The notes: generated by a model not told the origin, from the sequence alone. Positions 1 through 7,515 are shown, counted from the stretch's first letter. The stretch: 36,197 nucleotides of DNA from Spirochaetales bacterium (GCA_030540405.1 JAUNWH010000027.1:1-36197), one strand, 5' to 3'. Translations and numbers: made by a program.

Positions 1-2
1 TG

Positions 3-326
3 ATTGCATTTTGCGGACTGGACTGCGAATCCTGCGAGGCCAGAAAAGCGACTGTCGAAAACGATTCGGAACTGCGAAAAAAAGTTGCAGCTGAATGGTC
101 AAAACTGAACGGCGTTGAAATCACACCGGAAATGATAAGCTGCGACGGTTGCCGCATAGACGGACGGAAAACTCCGTTCTGCGATTCGCTTTGCCCGATC
201 AGACAATGCGCGCTCGGCAAAAAAGTAAGCACCTGCGGCGACTGCGCAGAAATGGAAAGCTGCGGAAAAGTCGCAATGATTCACCAGAACAATCCGTGTG
301 CAAAGAACAATCTGCTTGCGCGTTGA
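3..326 (+). CDS. DUF3795 domain protein (5' end cut by window)
   Basis: The frame is open from the first bases of the window and reads IAFCGLDCESCEARKAT, a typical DUF3795 N-terminus. Bases 1-2 are TG, so the start codon is probably an ATG cut by one base and only that base is missing. The protein is about 108 aa and cysteine-rich, with pairs near CGLDCESC, CDGCR, CDSLCPIRQC and CGDC. This is the usual small Cys-rich DUF3795 pattern, thought to bind metal or an Fe-S cluster. Function is unknown. It leads a tightly spaced plus-strand run of small enzyme genes. Confidence 0.8.
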   Translation: MAFCGLDCESCEARKATVENDSELRKKVAAEWSKLNGVEITPEMISCDGCRIDGRKTPFCDSLCPIRQCALGKKVSTCGDCAEMESCGKVAMIHQNNPCAKNNLLAR

Positions 327-345
327 GAAAATTGTTGGAGAAAAA

Positions 346-807
346 ATGAAATTTACAGGAACTTTGATTGCGGTAAAAGATATTGGAGCGAGCAAACGTT
401 TTTATAATGATGTGCTTGGGCTGAACGTTGTCGCGGATTTTGGGGCGAACGTTACGCTTGAAGGCGGTGTGGTTTTGCAGACGCTTGAAACTTGGCAGCA
501 GTTTATCCGCACTGACGATGTTGTTTTTCAGAACAACGCCGGGGAACTTTATTTTGAGGAGGACAATCTGGACGCGTTCTGCGAGCATCTGAAGTCGTTC
601 GACATTTGCTACATTCACGGACTGCACGAGCATCCTTGGGGTCAGCGCGTCATCCGTTTTTACGATTTGGACAAGCACATAATCGAAGTGGCGGAAAAAC
701 TTGAGACCGTGATTTTCCGTTTTATGCAACAGGGACTTTCCGCAGAAGAAACCGCCGCACGAATGAATATTCCGGTTGACTTTGTAAAATCGTGCCTGAA
801 TAAATAG
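346..807 (+). CDS. VOC (glyoxalase/bleomycin-resistance) family protein
   Basis: 153 aa from the ATG at 346, which has TTGGAG eight bases upstream; an earlier in-frame start at 298 would overlap the preceding gene. The N-terminus (MKFTGTLIAVKDIGASKRFYNDVLGL) and the later FYDLDKHIIEVAE segment are classic VOC beta-alpha-beta-beta-beta signatures, with a metal-ligand-like glutamate in the last strand. After about residue 125 there is an extra helical tail (ETAARMNIPVDFVKSCLNK) that resembles a small helix-turn-helix. Substrate unknown. The next gene is a second, divergent VOC protein with the same RBS context. Confidence 0.85.
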   Translation: MKFTGTLIAVKDIGASKRFYNDVLGLNVVADFGANVTLEGGVVLQTLETWQQFIRTDDVVFQNNAGELYFEEDNLDAFCEHLKSFDICYIHGLHEHPWGQRVIRFYDLDKHIIEVAEKLETVIFRFMQQGLSAEETAARMNIPVDFVKSCLNK

Positions 808-827
808 AACAGATATTTGGAGAAAAA

Positions 828-1238
828 ATGAAACTTGACGGATTTGGAATTTTTGTGGATGACATGGCGAAAATGATTCGCTTTTACCGCGATGTGCTCG
901 GCTTTGAAATCAGGGAGGCGGAGGACGCAAGCAACGTCTATCTTGTAAAGGACGGCACGCTTTTTCTGCTTTATGGACGCGGCGACTTTGAGAAAATGAG
1001 CGGGCGCAGATACGAATACGCTAAAGGTCTGAACGGACATTTTGAAATCGCGCTTTACGTTGACACTTTTGATGAGGTTGACGCAGAATTCAAGAAGGCT
1101 GTGGAAAAGGGAGCTGTTCCGGTGCTTGAACCTGAAACCGAGCCGTGGGGACAGCGAACCTGCTACATCGCCGACCCGGAAGGAAACATTGTCGAAATCG
1201 GCTCATTCAACAGACCTTTCAGGCAGCAGGAAAAATAA
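828..1238 (+). CDS. VOC (glyoxalase) family protein
   Basis: 136 aa with TTGGAG before the ATG. It begins MKLDGFGIFVDDMAKMIRFYRDVLGFE and ends YIADPEGNIVEIGS, the paired first and last strands of a VOC domain; the glutamate of IVEIG is a usual metal ligand. Members act as lyases, dioxygenases or drug-binding proteins, so the family does not fix a substrate. It is 20 bp after the first VOC gene and 12 bp before the AlkD-like gene, suggesting one operon. Confidence 0.87.
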   Translation: MKLDGFGIFVDDMAKMIRFYRDVLGFEIREAEDASNVYLVKDGTLFLLYGRGDFEKMSGRRYEYAKGLNGHFEIALYVDTFDEVDAEFKKAVEKGAVPVLEPETEPWGQRTCYIADPEGNIVEIGSFNRPFRQQEK

Positions 1239-1250
1239 GGGGAAACAAAA

Positions 1251-1907
1251 ATGAACGGACATTTTGCGCTTACGCCGCAGCTTGTTCAAAAGGATTTGGA
1301 TGCGCTCGGAAAATACAAAACCGCCGACGTTGACCGCCTGATTCGCGGCTATGTCAAGAAAAATGCGGACGCTTCCCTGCTCCGCGAGCACGTTTTGACG
1401 CAGCGGCAGTTTCACAGGATTTATTTTTATGTCAGCCTTGAGCAGATAAAAAATGCTGACGGGCGGATGGCGTTTATCCACAAAAACCTGCTTTTTTCTG
1501 ACTGGTGGCACACGGACGAGCTGATCGGTTACGTTGCGGATTTGAATTTTGAGAGGGCGCTGAAATATGCGGCGGAATACATAAAATCCGAAGAGCCTTT
1601 TGTGCGCCGCTGGGGTTACGTGCTTTTCATTTCACGACTGGGACGAGGGCACGCGGAACAGCTTCTTCCGCTGATGAAAAATGACGGACATTATTACGTT
1701 CAGATGGGCGAAGCCTGGCTGATTGCGGAGCTTGCCGTAACCGAACCGGAAAACGTGCACAAATGGATGGCAACCTGCGGACTTGACTACAAAATCTGCG
1801 GCAAGGCGATTCAAAAAATCTGCGATTCTTACAGAATTTCACAGGATTGGAAAGAAAAGTTCAAGGAATTGCGGGCGGAACTGAAAGACAAGCCGGCGAA
1901 AAAATAG
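1251..1907 (+). CDS. DNA alkylation repair protein, AlkD-like
   Basis: 218 aa, close to the usual AlkD family length. The whole chain is a series of helical pairs of the HEAT-like type, with the family-typical segment around residues 80-150 (SDWWHTDELIGYV, then EEPFVRRWGYVLF, then YYVQMGEAWLIAELA). AlkD-family glycosylases remove bulky cationic alkylated bases without flipping them. The W-W-x-x-D segment and the RRWGYV motif fit that family. The start has GGGG nine bases upstream. It is probably co-transcribed with the VOC genes and the GNAT. Confidence 0.85.
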   Translation: MNGHFALTPQLVQKDLDALGKYKTADVDRLIRGYVKKNADASLLREHVLTQRQFHRIYFYVSLEQIKNADGRMAFIHKNLLFSDWWHTDELIGYVADLNFERALKYAAEYIKSEEPFVRRWGYVLFISRLGRGHAEQLLPLMKNDGHYYVQMGEAWLIAELAVTEPENVHKWMATCGLDYKICGKAIQKICDSYRISQDWKEKFKELRAELKDKPAKK

Positions 1908-1926
1908 CGGAACGGAAAACAGAAAA

Positions 1927-2448
1927 ATGACTTTAATCAGGGCAACGGAAAGCGACTTTGAGCGGCTGGCGGAATTCTACCGGCGCACGGTTTCGGAAAC
2001 AAAAGGCATGGAGCTTTATGCGCGCTGGATTTACGGACTTCATCCGACGGACGAGATGATACACGGACACATAAAGTGCGGAAATATGTTTTTCTCCGAG
2101 CTGGACGGAAAAATTGCGTCGGCGGTAGCAGCCGTGCCTTGCCAGGAAATGGAATATCATGATGTGCCGTGGAACCTGAATCTGGCTGACGATGAGGTTT
2201 CCGTGGTTCACATTCTGTGCGTAGCCCCGGAAGTTCAGAAAAAAGGAATTGCCGCCCGGACAATGCGCCGCTTGATTGAGATGAGCCGTGAATCCGGAAA
2301 AAAAGCGGTCCGCCTTGACGCGCTGAAATGCAACACTCCTGCCCGCCGCCTCTACGAATCGCTCGGATTTTCCCAAGTCGCCGAAAGGGGCTGGCATACA
2401 GAAAACGCAGGACAGGCAGATTTCGTCCTGTACGAGCTGGAACTGTAG
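1927..2448 (+). CDS. GNAT family N-acetyltransferase
   Basis: 173 aa with a full GNAT fold. Motif A is at about residues 100-120 (VVHILCVAPEVQKKGIAARTM, giving the Q-K-K-G-I-A acetyl-CoA loop) and motif B near NTPARRLYESLGF. The acceptor substrate cannot be deduced. It starts 19 bp after the AlkD-like gene, in the same direction, and probably closes the operon. Confidence 0.88.
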   Translation: MTLIRATESDFERLAEFYRRTVSETKGMELYARWIYGLHPTDEMIHGHIKCGNMFFSELDGKIASAVAAVPCQEMEYHDVPWNLNLADDEVSVVHILCVAPEVQKKGIAARTMRRLIEMSRESGKKAVRLDALKCNTPARRLYESLGFSQVAERGWHTENAGQADFVLYELEL

Positions 2449-2510
2449 AATGGAGGGAAAAATTGCGCAGGGTGTGAAGCGTGATTTTGGGTTGTGCGGA
2501 AGACACGACG

Positions 2511-2720
2511 ATGAACAAAAAAATTGAAAAATACTGGACAGAGCAGATAAAGTCTGCAAATCTTTCGGAAAAAGAATTTGAACGCTGGCAGGAACGCAAA
2601 AAGCTCGACCGCGAATGTTCCGTGCGGCAAGAAATCGAGTGGATCAGGCAAGCGGGATTCAAGAGCGCGGAATGTATTTATCTGAGCGGAAAATTCGCGG
2701 TGATTATGGCGGAGAAATAG
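2511..2720 (+). pseudogene. C-terminal remnant of a class I SAM methyltransferase
   Basis: 69 aa from the ATG at 2511. The end (QEIEWIRQAGFKSAECIYLSGKFAVIMAEK) and the preceding RWQERKKLDRECS segment match the C-terminal helix-strand cap common in small class I SAM-dependent methyltransferases. No SAM-binding motif lies upstream in any frame, so the catalytic part is missing. An in-frame GTG at 2481 exists but adds only residues without family character. I read it as a fragment left by deletion; a very small independent gene is less likely. Confidence 0.6.
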
Positions 2721-2731
2721 ATTAGGGATTG

Positions 2732-2780
2732 GCATACCTGACGGTATGCTGAGAGTTTTCTTGCGAAAACTCTTTTATTT
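2732..2780 (+). terminator. Two tandem hairpins followed by a T run
   Basis: GCATACC-N4-GGTATGC (2732-2749) is followed by AGAGTTTTC-N4-GAAAACTCT (2752-2773) and TTTATTTT. The second hairpin plus T run is a good intrinsic terminator for the upstream plus-strand genes. Confidence 0.7.
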
Positions 2781-2815
2781 TACGTATGCGCTCTCGCGCA
2801 CCTCCTAAGCCAAAG

Positions 2816-2934
2816 CTTAGGGATTGGAGTGGCACGCTGTAGGCGTGTTCCGAAGCGAAGCGGAGGAATGGAGGTAGCACGAAGTGCGTACGTAACCACG
2901 AAAAGCCCGACCTGTCGACAGGCAGGGAAGCCCC
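2816..2934 (+). repeat. Long dispersed intergenic repeat, copy C
   Basis: The block runs from CTTAGGGATTGGAG to GGCAGGGAAGCCCC. It contains several small hairpins, including the perfect palindrome CCTGTCGACAGG at 2911-2922. Its 3' end is nearly identical, in reverse orientation, to the blocks at 11054 and 11945. It is oriented toward the downstream HTH-Panacea gene. No coding potential was seen. Confidence 0.7.
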
Positions 2935-2978
2935 TAAAAAAAAGTTAAAAATTTTTAACAAATTATTGTTAACTTATA

Positions 2979-3007
2979 TTGACAACAATACAAATGACGC
3001 ATATATT
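2979..3007 (+). promoter_or_regulatory. Sigma70 promoter of the Panacea TA operon, leaderless type
   Basis: TTGACA (2979-2984), a 17-bp spacer, then TATATT (3002-3007). The expected +1 falls on or next to the ATG at 3014, leaving no room for a ribosome binding site. ATTGTT (about 2964) and AACAAT (about 2984) form a loose inverted repeat over the -35 region and may be the operator. Confidence 0.65.
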
Positions 3008-3013
3008 AAATGT

Positions 3014-3793
3014 ATGGAAACTGTTGTAAAAATCTTGCGGGAACAAAATTCATTTTCTCAGGAAGAACTGGCGAAAAAACTTGGAGTGTCTCGGCAGACT
3101 TACATAAAATATGAGAACGGAACTGCCGAAATGCCGCTAGAAATTGTAAGGTCGCTTTCTAAAATTTTCGACGTTGACTATTCGTGCATTATTGACAACA
3201 AACTGCCTACAGAGCCTAGTTACGATATAAAAAAATCCGTTTCCAATGGCGAAAATGAAAAATCTGACATAAGAATCAGTATTCCAGAGAATAATATAGA
3301 AAAGTTCAAGCAAGTTTTTCTGTATATTCTTGCAAAAGTCGGCGCAAAGCCTAATGTGGGGCAAACTGTTCTTTACAAGCTCTTCTATTTTATAGATTTC
3401 GATTACTATGAGCTTTATGAAAAGCAGTTGATGGGGCTTTCGTATATAAAAAATACTTTCGGGCCGACTCCAGTTGATTTTGCAAAACTTAGCAAGCAAA
3501 TGATAAAAGAAGGTCAGATTGAGGAAGTAAAAAGCGAATTCTACAATCACGAGATGACAAAATATTTTCCGCTCGTAAATCCGAATCTGGAGCTTCTTTC
3601 GGCTCAGGAACTTGAATTCATTGATTCAGAGCTGGAAAAATATTCCGGCAAGACAGCAACTGAACTTTCCGCCCTTTCGCATAAGGACATTCCATGGATT
3701 GGTGCAAAAGAAAGGGAGGTTCTTGACTACGAATCGGTTTTCTACAGAACACCAGAAACTTCTGTGAGGGTATACGAAGAGGACGATGATTAA
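3014..3793 (+). CDS. HTH-Panacea (DUF4065/SocA-like) antitoxin
   Basis: 259 aa. Residues 1-50 are an XRE-type helix-turn-helix (REQNSFSQEELAKKLGVSRQ, then TYIKYENG). About residues 90-215 form a DUF4065/Panacea domain (VLYKLFYFIDFDYYELY, then LSYIKNTFGPTPVDF). Panacea domains neutralise diverse toxins, and the fused HTH usually represses the operon. I chose ATG 3014 because it starts directly at the HTH and lies at the predicted transcription start; a TTG at 2966 would place the promoter inside the gene. It overlaps the toxin gene by 8 bp. Confidence 0.82.
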   Translation: METVVKILREQNSFSQEELAKKLGVSRQTYIKYENGTAEMPLEIVRSLSKIFDVDYSCIIDNKLPTEPSYDIKKSVSNGENEKSDIRISIPENNIEKFKQVFLYILAKVGAKPNVGQTVLYKLFYFIDFDYYELYEKQLMGLSYIKNTFGPTPVDFAKLSKQMIKEGQIEEVKSEFYNHEMTKYFPLVNPNLELLSAQELEFIDSELEKYSGKTATELSALSHKDIPWIGAKEREVLDYESVFYRTPETSVRVYEEDDD

Positions 3794-4166
3794 ATATATT
3801 TGTCTTGCAGAATTCGAGAAAGATTTCAAGGCTCTTCAAAAACGCTACAGAACTTTGGCAGAAGATTTTGAGACATTCAAGAAATTCACTATTGAAACTT
3901 TTTACGAAATGAATGCTGCATCTACGTCTTTTCTTCAAATCGAAGGATTCTGCGGAAAAAATTATACAGCGAATAAAGTCCGAAAATTCGCCTGCAGAAG
4001 TCTGCCGGGAAGAGGAAATCAGTCTGGAATCAGAATAATATTCGTATGGCAAAAAGAAACTAGAACTGTAACATTCGTAGAAATTTATTTTAAAGGGGAC
4101 AAACCCGAAGCGGACAGAAAACGCTTGAAAATATTTATAGACAGATTGGAAAAAGAGGAGAGATGA
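3786..4166 (+). CDS. RelE/ParE-like toxin paired with the Panacea antitoxin
   Basis: 126 aa, basic, and overlapping the antitoxin gene, the normal arrangement of a type II pair. The end of the protein (IRIIFVWQKETRTVTFVEIYFKGD followed by a helical tail) has the beta-hairpin character of RelE/ParE-superfamily mRNA interferase or gyrase toxins, with an N-terminal helical hairpin (FEKDFKALQKRYRTLAEDFETF). Family placement is by pattern only; activity and target are inferred. The gene ends two bases before a third ORF. Confidence 0.65.
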   Translation: MIKYICLAEFEKDFKALQKRYRTLAEDFETFKKFTIETFYEMNAASTSFLQIEGFCGKNYTANKVRKFACRSLPGRGNQSGIRIIFVWQKETRTVTFVEIYFKGDKPEADRKRLKIFIDRLEKEER

Positions 4167-4167
4167 A

Positions 4168-4401
4168 ATGGAATATTTTGATTATATGAGGATAAAATTT
4201 GAGTGTGCTTTTAAGTTCAAAGACTTTTGCGGCTCTCTTAACAAGTGTCGAAGTTCTGGAAGTGGATATGATGAAAATGTTCTGATAAAACAGTTTGATT
4301 TTTATAATTCGTGCGATAAGCTTCCTCCGTATGAAAGAGAGTTGTTCAAATCATTTGGAAATATGGCGATTTTCCTAAGCAATTGCGGAGTAATACTGTA
4401 A
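4168..4401 (+). CDS. Hypothetical 77-aa protein, third gene of the TA operon
   Basis: 77 aa starting one base after the toxin stop, with GAGGAGAG a few bases upstream of the ATG, so it is almost certainly translated with the TA pair. The sequence (starting MEYFDYMRIKFECAFKF) is aromatic-rich with three cysteines. No family recognised, and no signal peptide or membrane segment. It could be an accessory part of the module or an unrelated small cargo gene. Confidence 0.55.
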   Translation: MEYFDYMRIKFECAFKFKDFCGSLNKCRSSGSGYDENVLIKQFDFYNSCDKLPPYERELFKSFGNMAIFLSNCGVIL

Positions 4402-4414
4402 AAAGGAAACAACT

Positions 4415-4738
4415 ATGTCAACAACAAAAGAATACATTGATTTTGTGTGCGAGCAGATTGAACGCTACGGAGAAGTGCACAGCCGCAAAATGTTCGGCGA
4501 ATACATGGCGTATCTGAACGAAAAGCCGGTTCTTCTTGTGTGCGACAACACGGTTTTTGTGAAAAAACTGCCGGAAACTGAGCCGATTATGAAGGACTTC
4601 AATGCAGAGTGCGGATTCCCTTACGACGGCGCAAAGGAGCATTTTATCCTCGACATTGAAAACCGCGATCTCTTGGACAAGGTGATTCCGATTCTGGAAG
4701 AGATTACGCCAGTTCCGAAGAAGAGAAAATCAAAATGA
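4415..4738 (+). CDS. TfoX N-terminal domain protein
   Basis: 107 aa covering only the TfoX/Sxy N-terminal domain. Diagnostic pieces are SRKMFGEYMAYLNEKPVLLVCDNTVFVKKL near residues 25-50 and GAKEHFILDIENRDLLDKVI near 75-95. Full-length TfoX activates competence genes in gamma-proteobacteria. Single-domain versions like this are widespread small proteins of unknown role. The stop overlaps the ATG of a tiny downstream ORF (4735-4788). Confidence 0.85.
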   Translation: MSTTKEYIDFVCEQIERYGEVHSRKMFGEYMAYLNEKPVLLVCDNTVFVKKLPETEPIMKDFNAECGFPYDGAKEHFILDIENRDLLDKVIPILEEITPVPKKRKSK

Positions 4739-4788
4739 GCAAATACGAAAAACTTTGGAATTATATAGAAGAAAACGGAAAAAGGTGA
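4735..4788 (+). pseudogene. N-terminal stub of a small conserved protein
   Basis: A 17-codon reading frame (MSKYEKLWNYIEENGKR) overlaps the TfoX-N stop as ATGA. It resembles the first residues of a family of roughly 70-aa bacterial proteins beginning MSKYEKLW. The rest is missing here. A matching C-terminal piece appears at 6094-6174, after two complete genes, as if the gene had been split. Confidence 0.45.
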
Positions 4789-4792
4789 AGCA

Positions 4793-5356
4793 ATGAAAAT
4801 TTTAATTACCTACGGAAGTCAATACGGTTCGGCAAGGCATTATGCGCAAACTTTTGCAAAACTGACGGAAGCCCACATTCTGCCGTACAGCGAAGTTAAA
4901 TCCGTTTTCGGTTATGACTGCGTAATCCACTTTGGCGCTCTTTATGCGGGAGGTGCTTTGGGACTGAAGAGCATCGCCTCTCTTCTTTCCGAAAAGACGG
5001 ACTTCATCATCGTGACGGTCGGACTTACGGATGTTCATGATGAGCAGAACACGAACCACATTAGGCGTTCCATTCAACGCCAGATTCCAAAGCAAATTTG
5101 GAACAGGGCGAGAATCTACCATCTGCGTGGAGCAATCGACTATAAAAAACTGAATTTCAAGCACAGAACGATGATGGCTCTGCTTTATGCAAAAGCCAAA
5201 AATCTTCCGGAAGAAAAGAAAAACGCCGAAACGCGGGCAATGATTGAAACCTACGGAAAACGCGTCAGTTTTGTGGATGCCGAATCCTTGTGCAAACTTG
5301 CCGACACGATTTCTAGCGATTTGCAGAATTTTTCACAAACTGAAAAATTGAATTAG
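4793..5356 (+). CDS. Flavodoxin-domain protein (HemG-like)
   Basis: 187 aa. It starts MKILITYGSQYGSARHYAQTFA, the FMN-phosphate binding loop of flavodoxins (T-Y-G-S-x-x-G-S-A). It continues with the flavodoxin second and third strands (YDCVIHFGALYAGGALG and FIIVTVGLTDVHDE), and the overall length matches menaquinone-dependent protoporphyrinogen oxidase-like flavodoxins. A cytosolic electron-transfer role is likely; the partner is unknown. AAGGTGAAGC provides an RBS. It lies between the two fragments of a disrupted small gene, together with the DUF5131 gene. Confidence 0.8.
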   Translation: MKILITYGSQYGSARHYAQTFAKLTEAHILPYSEVKSVFGYDCVIHFGALYAGGALGLKSIASLLSEKTDFIIVTVGLTDVHDEQNTNHIRRSIQRQIPKQIWNRARIYHLRGAIDYKKLNFKHRTMMALLYAKAKNLPEEKKNAETRAMIETYGKRVSFVDAESLCKLADTISSDLQNFSQTEKLN

Positions 5357-5369
5357 ATGAGGAAAACTT

Positions 5370-6092
5370 ATGCCAGTCTGGAATCCGTGGCGCGGATGTA
5401 AAAAATGCAGCGAAGGCTGCGAGCACTGCTACATTCACAAAGGCGACGCAAAAAGAGGAGTGAACACAGGCGAAATCATCAGAACGAAGGATTTTTACAA
5501 GCCGATTGAAAAACTCAAAAACGGCAGCTACAAAATGAAACCGGGACTTGTGTATATGTGCTTTACCACCGACTTTCTGATTGAAGAAGCCGACGAATGG
5601 AGAAGCGAATGTTGGCGGATGATAAAAGAACGAGCGGACTGCAATTTTCTCTTTTTGACAAAGCGGATTGAGCGTTTTGCGCAATGCATTCCAAGCGACT
5701 GGGCGGACGGCTGGGAAAACGTTACGGTCTGTTGCACGGTTGAAAACCAGCGCAATGCGGATAAAAAACTTTCGGTGTTCAGCTCACTGCCGATTAAGCA
5801 CAAGGGAATCACCGCCCAGCCTCTGATTGAACGCGTTGACTTGGAACGTTACCTGAACGACGTAGAATTTGTCGTCGTGGGCGGAGAGTCGGACAGAAAC
5901 GCAAGAGTTCTCGACTACAACTGGGTGCTTGACATCCGCGAACAGTGCATCCGGCAGAACGTGGATTTTGAATTCCGCCAATGCGGAACGCACTTTTTAA
6001 AGGACGGCAAAATGTACAATCTTCAGACAAAAATCCTTTGCAGCCAGGCGCGCCGTGCCGGAATCAACTGGAAATGCGAAAGAAAAATTTAA
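5370..6092 (+). CDS. DUF5131 (phage Gp37/Gp68-like) protein
   Basis: 240 aa. The N-terminus MPVWNPWRGCKKCSEGCEHCY carries the C-x2-C-x3-C-x2-C cluster typical of DUF5131, a radical-SAM-like family often found in phages and mobile DNA. Conserved later pieces are FLFLTKRIERF, VTVCCTVENQRNAD, GESDRNARVLDY and FEFRQCGTHF. Cellular function is not established. It follows the flavodoxin by 13 bp, so they are probably co-transcribed, and a reductase partner for an Fe-S enzyme would make sense. Confidence 0.85.
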   Translation: MPVWNPWRGCKKCSEGCEHCYIHKGDAKRGVNTGEIIRTKDFYKPIEKLKNGSYKMKPGLVYMCFTTDFLIEEADEWRSECWRMIKERADCNFLFLTKRIERFAQCIPSDWADGWENVTVCCTVENQRNADKKLSVFSSLPIKHKGITAQPLIERVDLERYLNDVEFVVVGGESDRNARVLDYNWVLDIREQCIRQNVDFEFRQCGTHFLKDGKMYNLQTKILCSQARRAGINWKCERKI

Positions 6093-6093
6093 T

Positions 6094-6174
6094 TGGGGCG
6101 AAGAATTCGGCTGGAAAGCCATGAAAATCTCAATGAAAAACAAAACGGTTGCGTTTGAGAAAATCGTGATGTAA
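6094..6174 (+). pseudogene. C-terminal fragment of a small conserved protein
   Basis: The frame reads WGEEFGWKAMKISMKNKTV and continues AFEKIVM to a stop. It overlaps the DUF5131 stop region and has no start of its own before the ATG at 6121. The KISMKNKTV ending matches the C-terminus of the same roughly 70-aa family whose N-terminal stub lies at 4735-4788. It is non-functional if read alone. Confidence 0.45.
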
Positions 6175-6186
6175 CAATTAAATCTG

Positions 6187-6278
6187 TTTAGTGATGATAA
6201 ATACTTACATTTAATACCATTAAACACAAGTATTTAGTAATATTAAATACTTGTGTTTAGTGCCAATAAATACTATAA
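6187..6278 (+). repeat. Four 23-bp iterons in front of a DUF4143 gene
   Basis: Four head-to-tail units start at 6187, 6210, 6233 and 6256. The consensus is TTTAGT-N5-TAAATACT-N4; the second unit is degenerate. Between units two and four lies a perfect inverted repeat with 16-bp arms (TAAACACAAGTATTTA at 6221-6236 and its complement at 6244-6259). The -35 and -10 boxes of the downstream gene sit in the last two units, so a bound protein would block transcription. Confidence 0.85.
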
Positions 6279-6279
6279 T
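6251..6279 (+). promoter_or_regulatory. Promoter of the first DUF4143 gene, leaderless type
   Basis: TTGTGT (6251-6256), a 17-bp spacer, TATAAT (6274-6279), then six bases to the ATG at 6286. There is no room for a Shine-Dalgarno. The whole promoter is inside the iteron array. Confidence 0.7.
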
Positions 6280-6285
6280 ACATTC

Positions 6286-7515
6286 ATGGTTACAAAAGAA
6301 TTGATTTTGCGGATGGCAGAAAAACAGAAGAATGAAATTTTAAGCTCCCCCACGAATCTTGAGGTGAACAGGGAGGGGCTGCAAAACATTCACCCTCCTA
6401 TTCCTCAGTTCGTCAGAATAATCACAGGAATCAGACGCTGCGGAAAAAGCACTTTTGTCTGTCAGGACATGAAAAATCGATGTGGAAATGCTTTTTATCT
6501 GAATTTTGACGAGCCTGCGCTTTCGGAATTTGATTCAAATTCGTTTTTGATACTTGACGAAGCCATCGCCGATTACAGAAAAAAATACGGAACCTCAAAG
6601 GAACTTTTTTTTGACGAGATTCAGATTATTTCCGGCTGGGAAACTTATGTAAGCTCAAAACTGAAGGAAGGAAACCTTGTTACGGTAACCGGCTCAAACG
6701 CCTCTCTGCTGAGTCAGGAACTGGGAACAAGACTTACCGGCCGCCATCTGGACTATGAGCTTTTTCCGTTCAGTTTCAATGAATTCTGCACTTTCCTGAA
6801 GAAACAAAAAAATGCGGAATCCTTTGAAGAATATATTTTCAAGGGCGGCTTTCCCGAATTCTTGAATTACAGGCAAAGTCAAATTCTTACGCAGCTTTTT
6901 GATGACATCATTTTCAGGGACATTGTCGTCCGCTATGGAATAAAAGACTCAAAATCGCTACGAACTCTTGCTGTTTATCTCTGCTCAAACTGCGGAAATC
7001 TTGTTACGGGAACAAAGCTGTCGGCCCAGCTCGGATTGAAAACGACGGCTACAATACTTGAATATCTTTCTTTCCTTGAGCAAAGCTATCTGTTCTCGTT
7101 TGTCCCGAAGTTCAGCCATTCAGCAAAAGCACAGTCGGTGAATCCAAAAAAAGTTTACAGCATAGACTCGGGAATGGCAGCAAACATCTCCGTTTCCTCG
7201 TCAAAAGACATAGGCCGGCTTTTTGAAAATGCAGTGTTCTGTAAAATCCGGAGGGAAACAAAGAATATCTGGTATTATTCGGAAAATAGTTTTGAATGCG
7301 ATTTTTTATACGGCGCTTCGAGTGTTCCGGAAAAGGCTGTTCAGGCTTGCCTTGAGCTTACAAATGAAAACATGGAGCGCGAAGTCCGGGGAATCGTAGA
7401 AACCTGCAGAAAATTCAATAATCTTGAAGGCATAATTGTAACATTAAATCAGAGCGATACGATTGAATATGACGGAATGACCGTAAACGTCGTGAAGGCA
7501 ACCGATTTCTTTTGA
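6286..7515 (+). CDS. AAA+ ATPase with DUF4143 domain (first copy)
   Basis: 409 aa from ATG 6286; a GTG at 6253 lies inside the promoter. The Walker A variant GIRRCGKST is at residues 48-56 and a Walker B-like LFFDEIQII near 110. A central winged-helix segment (LVTGTKLSAQLGLKTTATILEYLSFLEQ) precedes the DUF4143 C-terminal domain. The usual D-x-n-ExK nuclease-like motif of that domain is altered here (CDFLY then QACLEL, with no E-x-K). Family members are common in accessory DNA and of uncertain role. It is more distant from the two other copies in this window than they are from each other. Confidence 0.85.
   Translation: MVTKELILRMAEKQKNEILSSPTNLEVNREGLQNIHPPIPQFVRIITGIRRCGKSTFVCQDMKNRCGNAFYLNFDEPALSEFDSNSFLILDEAIADYRKKYGTSKELFFDEIQIISGWETYVSSKLKEGNLVTVTGSNASLLSQELGTRLTGRHLDYELFPFSFNEFCTFLKKQKNAESFEEYIFKGGFPEFLNYRQSQILTQLFDDIIFRDIVVRYGIKDSKSLRTLAVYLCSNCGNLVTGTKLSAQLGLKTTATILEYLSFLEQSYLFSFVPKFSHSAKAQSVNPKKVYSIDSGMAANISVSSSKDIGRLFENAVFCKIRRETKNIWYYSENSFECDFLYGASSVPEKAVQACLELTNENMEREVRGIVETCRKFNNLEGIIVTLNQSDTIEYDGMTVNVVKATDFF

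Noticed and set aside
2481-2510. GTG start at 2481 for the small methyltransferase-like ORF.
   Set aside because: The extra ten residues have no family character and no RBS; the similarity begins after ATG 2511.
1933-2735. Long minus-strand frames opposite the GNAT gene.
   Set aside because: They mirror the codons of a clear plus-strand GNAT, show no domain and have no RBS; treated as shadows, as are similar frames opposite the VOC, flavodoxin and P-type ATPase genes.
2966-3013. TTG start for the HTH-Panacea protein.
   Set aside because: It would put a near-perfect sigma70 promoter inside the coding region, and the HTH fold begins right at ATG 3014.
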